From: an uncultured Nannocystaceae bacterium | GTDB lineage: Bacteria; Myxococcota_A; Polyangia; Nannocystales; Nannocystaceae | Assembly (NCBI GenBank): GCA_938084085.1 | Contig: CALKDV010000013.1 | Span: 1-8,954, forward strand | DNA: 8,954 nucleotides | Direction of reading: 5' to 3' | Part shown: one piece after another, positions 4,410-8,954 of the stretch | Position numbering within the stretch: position 1 is the first letter of the stretch | How the letters are laid out: the number at the start of each line of letters is the position of its first letter | Translations under genes and position numbers: made by a program | Notes under the pieces: generated by a model | Database searches by the model: none | Seen by the model: only the letters and a program-made list of their open reading frames with translations | What the model was told of the DNA's origin: nothing

Positions 4410-7202
4410 ATGAACGCTCTGCTCACTGCCTTTCGACGCGCACTCGGTCTCGGGGTGATGCTCGCCTGCGTCACGCTCCCCTTGGGCGTGTCGGCCCGCG
4501 CAGCCGACGGCTCGCGCAGCGTGGATGTCATGAGCGCCTCGACACTTGAGCCCGCCCAGACCCCCGCAGACCTCGTGCAGCCGGTGCTCCAGAACGAGGC
4601 CAGCCTTGAGTACCCTGACTCTCTCCTGGAAATCGATCCGCGACCGGAGGGCAAGGTTGTGGTGCGCTTTGTCGTCGGCGTCGACGGGGTCCCGAAAGAA
4701 CTCGAGATCGCACAGCCCGTGCACCCTCAGCTCGACAGCCTCGCGCTCGAGGCCGTGGCGTCCTTGCGCTACGCTCCCGCGACCTACAAGGGACAGCCCG
4801 TGGAGGTCGTGATCGCCATCGGTCTCGATATCGTGGCGCCCGTGCCGCCCCCCCCCGCGCCCCCGGAAGCCCCCTCTCTCGAGGTAGATCCGGCGACCGC
4901 GGGTGAGTCAGAGAGCGAGGGCGCCGGGGACGACGTCGCGCAAGATCAGCCCTCGGACTCAGGACCCGTCCGGATCCAAGGCGAGCTGCTCCGCGCAGGC
5001 CAACGCCTCCCGATCAAGGGCGCGACCGTCCTCGCGATCCCTGCGCCAGAGGATGCGAAGCCCGGCAAGGTGCGCGGCGCCCCACTTCAAGATGAAGAGG
5101 TCTTCGCGTGGGAGGTGAGCACCACCACGGCAGACGATGGGCGCTTCGAGCTCGCGGGGGTCCCCGACGGCTCGGTCCGCCTCGTGTTTGTCGCGGTCGG
5201 GTACGAGCGCCTCGAGTACATCGCGCGCCTCGTGGAGGGTGAGCTGCTGGAAGGCAAGTACTTCTTGCGCCCGCTGAGCAACAACCCCTACCGCACAGTG
5301 GTCGAAGACTCACGTGACGACGAGCCCGAGGTCACGCGACGAACGATCTCGCTCGAGGAGATCAACACGATCCCCGGGACGCAGGGAGACGCGCTCAAGG
5401 CGATCCAAAACTTTCCCGGCATCGCGCGCGCCCCCTTCGGGTCCGCTTTTCTGGTGATCCGTGGATCCGCCCCCGAGGACTCCGCCACCTTCCTCGCCTA
5501 CCACGAGATCCCCCTGCTGTTTCACTTCGGAGGGATCACCTCCGTGTTTAACTCCGACATCCTGAAGCAGATCGATTTCATCCCCGGCAACTTTGACAGC
5601 CGCTACGGTGACGCCCTCGGCGGGGTGGTCAACGTGGTGCCGCGCAAGGGCCGTCGAGACGGCTTCCACGGATACGTAGACAGCGACATCTTCGACACGG
5701 GGCTGCTGTTTGAGGGCCCGATCAAAAAGGGGTCGTTCATCCTCTCGGGTCGCAGGAGCTACATCGACGCCATTTTGCCCCTCGCCCTGCCTGACGACGC
5801 AGGCGTCAACTTCACGCTCGCGCCGCGCTATTGGGACTACCAAGCGCTGTTCGATTATCCGGTTTCGGGTGGGGACTTTACTGCGCGGGCCTTCGGCTCA
5901 GACGACCGGACGGTGCTCTTGTTCGCGGGGGCCAACGACGAGCAGGCTGACGCCAGGGACCGCTTTGAGCAGGCGGTCTACTTCCACCGCGCCGACCTCT
6001 CCTACGAGAAACGAAGCGGTCCGTGGGAGTTTTTGCTTACGCCGTCCTATCTCCACTCAAAATTCGACGTCGCGGCCATCGACGCCTTCAAGTTCAACCT
6101 CACCTTTAATACCATCAGCACTCGCGCAGAGATCGCGCGTCGATTCAGTCGACGGCTGAAGGTGCGAGTCGGCACAGAGAGCATCGCAACTCAGTTTAAA
6201 ATTGACGTGACCGTGCCCGGAGAGAGCACCGGCGGCGCGAGTGACACGGGGTCCTTGTTCACGTCAGCGAAGGGCTGGCGTCTCACCCCCGCCCTGTACA
6301 GCACCGTGACCATCCAAGCGACGGATCGGTTCACCATCTTCCCTGGTGTGCGCGTCACCTACTACAGCGCGCCGATCAACAAGGCTACCGTCGATCCGCG
6401 CATGCGCTTCATCTGGAACCTCGCCGATCGAACCACGTTGAAGGGCGGGGTGGGCCTGTACAGCCAGGCCCCAACGCCCCAAGAGACCAACGAGACCTTC
6501 GGCAACCCGGATCTCCTCCCCGAGACCTCCATGCAGGCGAGCGTCGGGGTCGCCCAGGGCTTTGAAGGCGACTGGAACCTCGAGGTCACCGGATTTTATA
6601 AGCAGATCTGGGACTCCATCGTCGCCACCCAAGCGTTGACCTTGCCCCAAAGCGGCAACCTAGGACCGCGGGTCCTGTCGAACGCCGGGATCGGTCGCAC
6701 CTACGGCGCCGAGGTGTTGCTGCGAAAATCCCTGACCCGAAACTTCTACGCCTGGCTCTCCTACACCCTCTCGCGCGGAGAGATTCGCGACGTCCCTGGC
6801 GGTGATTTTAGCGTCGTCGATTTTGATCAGACGCACATCCTCACGCTCATTGGCAGCTACAAGTTCCCACGCGACTGGCAGCTTGGGGCGCGGTTCCGGC
6901 TGGTTTCAGGCAACCCCACCACTCCCATCGTCAACGGCGTCTTTGACTCAGAGACGGGCGCCTACCGCTGCATCGAGGGCGCCCGAAACTCCGACCGGAT
7001 CAAGAACTTCCACCAGCTTGACCTGCGGGTGGACAAGCGCTGGTACAGCAAGCGCGCAGAGATCTCCCTCTACCTTGACATCCAAAACGCGTACAATCGG
7101 CGCAACGTCGAGTTTCGAAACTACGCGTTCAACTGTCAAAGCTTCGCCCCCATCACTGGCCTCCCCATCATCCCCTCCATCGGAACGCGGATCGAGTTCT
7201 AA
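4410..7202 (+). CDS. TonB-dependent outer-membrane receptor with an N-terminal TonB C-terminal domain
   Basis: This 930-aa protein is an outer-membrane gated transporter with extra periplasmic modules. The frame opens earlier (TTG at 4365), but ATG 4410 gives a clean signal peptide (1-31, cleavage after 'VSARA'). In order: TonB C-terminal-like domain at about 57-141 (Tyr-Pro at 68-69, 'EGKVVVRFVVGVDGVPKEL', 'ALEAVASLRYAPA'); a Pro-rich then acidic linker (143-184); a carboxypeptidase-regulatory-like fold at 186-275 ('IKGATVLA', 'DDGRFELAGVPDGSVRL'); a possible TonB box 'TVVED' (296-300); the plug at about 305-412 ('IPGTQGDALKAIQNFPGIAR', 'VIRGSAPEDS', 'YGDALGGVVNVV'); then a barrel of about 520 residues ending in Phe930, the usual barrel signal read by the BAM machine. 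The lysine/arginine-poor barrel start 'GYVDSDIFDTGLLFEGPI' is myxobacterial-looking. Substrate unknown. It lies 54 nt after tonB. Confidence 0.9.
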   Translation: MNALLTAFRRALGLGVMLACVTLPLGVSARAADGSRSVDVMSASTLEPAQTPADLVQPVLQNEASLEYPDSLLEIDPRPEGKVVVRFVVGVDGVPKELEIAQPVHPQLDSLALEAVASLRYAPATYKGQPVEVVIAIGLDIVAPVPPPPAPPEAPSLEVDPATAGESESEGAGDDVAQDQPSDSGPVRIQGELLRAGQRLPIKGATVLAIPAPEDAKPGKVRGAPLQDEEVFAWEVSTTTADDGRFELAGVPDGSVRLVFVAVGYERLEYIARLVEGELLEGKYFLRPLSNNPYRTVVEDSRDDEPEVTRRTISLEEINTIPGTQGDALKAIQNFPGIARAPFGSAFLVIRGSAPEDSATFLAYHEIPLLFHFGGITSVFNSDILKQIDFIPGNFDSRYGDALGGVVNVVPRKGRRDGFHGYVDSDIFDTGLLFEGPIKKGSFILSGRRSYIDAILPLALPDDAGVNFTLAPRYWDYQALFDYPVSGGDFTARAFGSDDRTVLLFAGANDEQADARDRFEQAVYFHRADLSYEKRSGPWEFLLTPSYLHSKFDVAAIDAFKFNLTFNTISTRAEIARRFSRRLKVRVGTESIATQFKIDVTVPGESTGGASDTGSLFTSAKGWRLTPALYSTVTIQATDRFTIFPGVRVTYYSAPINKATVDPRMRFIWNLADRTTLKGGVGLYSQAPTPQETNETFGNPDLLPETSMQASVGVAQGFEGDWNLEVTGFYKQIWDSIVATQALTLPQSGNLGPRVLSNAGIGRTYGAEVLLRKSLTRNFYAWLSYTLSRGEIRDVPGGDFSVVDFDQTHILTLIGSYKFPRDWQLGARFRLVSGNPTTPIVNGVFDSETGAYRCIEGARNSDRIKNFHQLDLRVDKRWYSKRAEISLYLDIQNAYNRRNVEFRNYAFNCQSFAPITGLPIIPSIGTRIEF
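4848..4856 (+). repeat. Nine-C homopolymer in the receptor gene
   Basis: C9 encodes Pro147-149 in the linker between the receptor's TonB-like domain and its regulatory/plug/barrel part. Homopolymers of this length can slip during replication; a one-base change would cut translation off after the TonB-like domain. No variation is visible from one sequence. Confidence 0.9.
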
Positions 7203-7204
7203 GC

Positions 7205-8341
7205 ATGTCTAGGTCGCACCTCATCTCCTCCCTCGCGGGAACAAGCGCGCTCTGTCTTTTGGTCGGCTGCGGAGATTCACTCCCCGACGTCGCCCTGCTC
7301 AACACCGTGCGACCCCTCGCAGCCCGCGTCGTAGTGACCGAGCCCCTCGTACCCGAGGAGGATCCAGACGCGGCGCCTCGAGCCCAGGCCTTGCCCTTCG
7401 AGACCGTCACGGTCACCCCGCTCATCGGCGGGCCCGAAGGGATCGTGGACGCGGCGACGCTCGCCCCGGTGTGGTTCGCGTGTCCGCTCAGTCCGACGCA
7501 GAGTCTGTATGGATGCATCTCGTCCCAGTTCCCGATCGCGCGTGACGCAATCCCCGACTGCGAGACGCCAGCGTTCGGTTTCGAGCTCGACTTCTCCGAG
7601 GTCCCCGAGCCCCAAGGCCTCTGCCAACTCGGCCAAACCGCGACCCCCTCGCTCACCATCCCCTTCGACTTCAACATCCTGTCCGGCGGCGGCATCGAGC
7701 TCACGATGATCGCGGGGGTCCCTGGCGGGACGTCCACGCAGACCTGCGCCGACATCTTGTTGTCGGGGGACATCGACGTTCCTGACGATTGCGTGCTGCT
7801 GTTACAGCGAGTGACCGTAGGACCCCTGGAGCGTCTGTTCGCCCTGGCCGAAGAATTTGGGGTCGTGCTACCCGAGGAGTTTGCGGTCACCGATCTCGAC
7901 GACATTCCAGACTTCGATCGCCACCCGCGAATCTCCAGCGTCGGCGCGCAACCCGTGGACGAGGAGGGGGGAGAGACCACCGGGCCCATCGTCGAGATCC
8001 CTGAGGCGGGGACCTTCGCTGCGACCTACGGGACGGTTCTGCGCTTCAACGCGTTGACCCCGAGTTCCGAACTCCAGACATTCACGGTTCAAAGCGCGAA
8101 CGGGGAAATCCGCGAGGCGTCCGAGGCATTTCAGGGCGCCTGGTACCACACGTGGGGCACGCTCCAAAGCGGCGCGAGCAACGACGCGGTGAGCTTCAAC
8201 GACTTCTCGCTCACCGTGGGAAGCCAAGACGAAACCGAGACACCGGAGGGCGACAGCGTCGAGTTTATCTTTGTGCTCCGAGACGGTCGCAGCGGCGTCG
8301 ATTGGCGAACGTGGAGCGTAGAGGCGCTGCCCCTCCCATGA
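7205..8341 (+). CDS. Six-cysteine envelope lipoprotein of unknown function
   Basis: A 378-aa predicted lipoprotein: signal sequence 1-21 with the hydrophobic 'SALCLLVGC', Cys22 lipidated, followed by Gly23. The mature N-terminus 'SLPDVALLNTVRPLAARVVV' and the 'APVWFACPL' segment near 87-95 recall a broad group of myxobacterial lipoproteins with a beta-sandwich-like N-terminal region; I cannot name a function. Six further cysteines (93, 104, 119, 140, 181, 196) all lie in the first half, where three disulfides could form. The second half is Cys-free and acidic, with a possible beta-rich C-terminal domain (about 255-378, ending 'SGVDWRTWSVEALPLP'). It starts 2 nt after the receptor stop and its own stop overlaps the next start (ATGA), so it is almost certainly co-expressed and may be a receptor partner, for example a surface or periplasmic binding component. 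Confidence 0.8.
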   Translation: MSRSHLISSLAGTSALCLLVGCGDSLPDVALLNTVRPLAARVVVTEPLVPEEDPDAAPRAQALPFETVTVTPLIGGPEGIVDAATLAPVWFACPLSPTQSLYGCISSQFPIARDAIPDCETPAFGFELDFSEVPEPQGLCQLGQTATPSLTIPFDFNILSGGGIELTMIAGVPGGTSTQTCADILLSGDIDVPDDCVLLLQRVTVGPLERLFALAEEFGVVLPEEFAVTDLDDIPDFDRHPRISSVGAQPVDEEGGETTGPIVEIPEAGTFAATYGTVLRFNALTPSSELQTFTVQSANGEIREASEAFQGAWYHTWGTLQSGASNDAVSFNDFSLTVGSQDETETPEGDSVEFIFVLRDGRSGVDWRTWSVEALPLP

Positions 8342-8954
8342 ATCTGCGGCTGCTGGGCCTGTCGTGTGTCGTCCTCGTCGGATGTGACGCTGCCCCTGCC
8401 GCCGACACCAGCCTCCGCCGCCCCACCACCGCAGACCCTGCGGTGATCGGTCGACTCCCCGAGACTCGACTCGAGCAGCCAGACCCTCCCGCCGAGTCCG
8501 AGCCCGAAGCGGCGCACGCCGCCGCTCCCCTCGACCCGCCGCCTCGAGACCCCCCCTCCATCACCATCGCAGCTGCGGCACAGACTCAGACGGGCGCCGA
8601 GTCTGCGCCCTCTGAAACACAGAACGAGACGGCGCCGGCACCCGACATTCGAACCACGGTGTCCACCGGCACCACGAGCCTGCGATCCGGTCCTGCCACG
8701 GCGGCCCAGCGCGCGATGGCCAAGGAGATCCAGGCGCAGGTGAGTTGTCTGCGAGGTCGAGCCTTTCGCGAAGACGTGGCGGTGGAGTTTCAATCCATGG
8801 AGGACTTTCGCGCCTTCGTCCAAGGCGAGCTCGCGCGCGAGCAGACGTCTCCTCGCGGACGCCGGGAGCAGCGACTACTTCAGGCCGTGGGACTTATCGG
8901 CTTCGAGGAGGACTTGGCGCAGATGATCGAGCGCGCGACCTTGGAGCAGGCCGC
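8338..8954 (+). CDS. Lipoprotein with a putative metallopeptidase-like domain, 3' end missing
   Basis: Starting at the ATG that overlaps the previous stop (ATGA), this frame runs 205 codons to the window edge without a stop. A short signal (1-15) ends in L-V-G-C with Cys16 lipidated and Asp17 at +2. In enterobacteria Asp at +2 keeps a lipoprotein in the inner membrane; the rule may not hold here. Residues 17-120 are Ala/Pro/Glu/Thr-rich and look disordered, a tether. From about 121 a folded domain begins: 'VSCLRGRAFREDVAVEF', 'EDFRAFVQGELARE', 'LLQAVGLIGFEEDLAQMIE', 'LEQA'. This order (RG-x-x-F, a V-x-V strand, a helix, 'GLI...DL', then an EQ-ending helix) recalls N-terminal parts of deltaproteobacterial lipoproteins that continue to an HExxH zinc-peptidase motif. 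That motif would lie beyond the window, so the peptidase call is a memory-based pattern match. The gene itself is well supported. Confidence 0.72.
   Translation, partial: MNLRLLGLSCVVLVGCDAAPAADTSLRRPTTADPAVIGRLPETRLEQPDPPAESEPEAAHAAAPLDPPPRDPPSITIAAAAQTQTGAESAPSETQNETAPAPDIRTTVSTGTTSLRSGPATAAQRAMAKEIQAQVSCLRGRAFREDVAVEFQSMEDFRAFVQGELAREQTSPRGRREQRLLQAVGLIGFEEDLAQMIERATLEQA

Noticed and set aside
7168..7989. 273-aa minus-strand open frame opposite the six-cysteine lipoprotein
   Set aside because: Ser/Thr-rich antisense shadow; the plus strand has a signal peptide, lipobox and overlapping operon junctions.
8131..8823. 230-aa minus-strand open frame
   Set aside because: Gly/Arg-rich shadow opposite two coupled lipoprotein genes.

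Overview
This is a GC-rich bacterial chromosome segment, most likely from a Myxococcota (deltaproteobacterial) relative. That placement is an inference from the high GC content, the number of 'GC'-type lipoproteins, and a TonB-dependent receptor whose N-terminus carries a TonB C-terminal domain, an architecture I associate with myxobacteria. No rRNA, tRNA, transposon, phage gene or CRISPR array is visible.

Layout. (1) 1-479, minus strand: the 5' part of a gene with a PAS-like domain, running off the left edge. It has a candidate promoter and a two-half-site dyad at its start. (2) 480-999: a divergent intergenic region with an A-tract/T-tract hairpin, a 14-bp direct repeat and a candidate promoter placed so that bamD would be transcribed leaderless. 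(3) 1000-1998: bamD, a TPR lipoprotein of the outer-membrane protein assembly machine, with an unusual Pro/Arg-rich tail. (4) 1999-2355: a 357-bp gap with three GC-rich hairpins in a row and no convincing gene. (5) 2356-8954: a tight same-strand cluster, very probably one operon: exbB, exbD, tonB, a TonB-dependent receptor with a built-in TonB domain, a six-cysteine lipoprotein, and a second lipoprotein that runs off the right edge and resembles the start of a metallopeptidase-like family. Junctions are -1, 9, 54, 2 and -4 nt.

How the genes work together. ExbB/ExbD form the inner-membrane proton-driven motor. TonB spans the periplasm. The receptor is the outer-membrane gate, and the two lipoproteins are likely partners or cargo on an envelope membrane. 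BamD would serve general insertion of barrels such as this receptor. The cluster looks like a self-contained, dedicated TonB energy-transduction module rather than an orphan receptor relying on a housekeeping TonB. The substrate cannot be read from the sequence.

Most interesting points: the receptor-TonB fusion beside its own TonB; a classic A AAA AAG slippery heptamer in frame inside tonB, just after a 13-copy Glu-Pro repeat; a TonB with an extra N-terminal membrane segment; a nine-C tract in the linker between the receptor's TonB domain and its transport body; and the structured bamD-exbB intergenic region.
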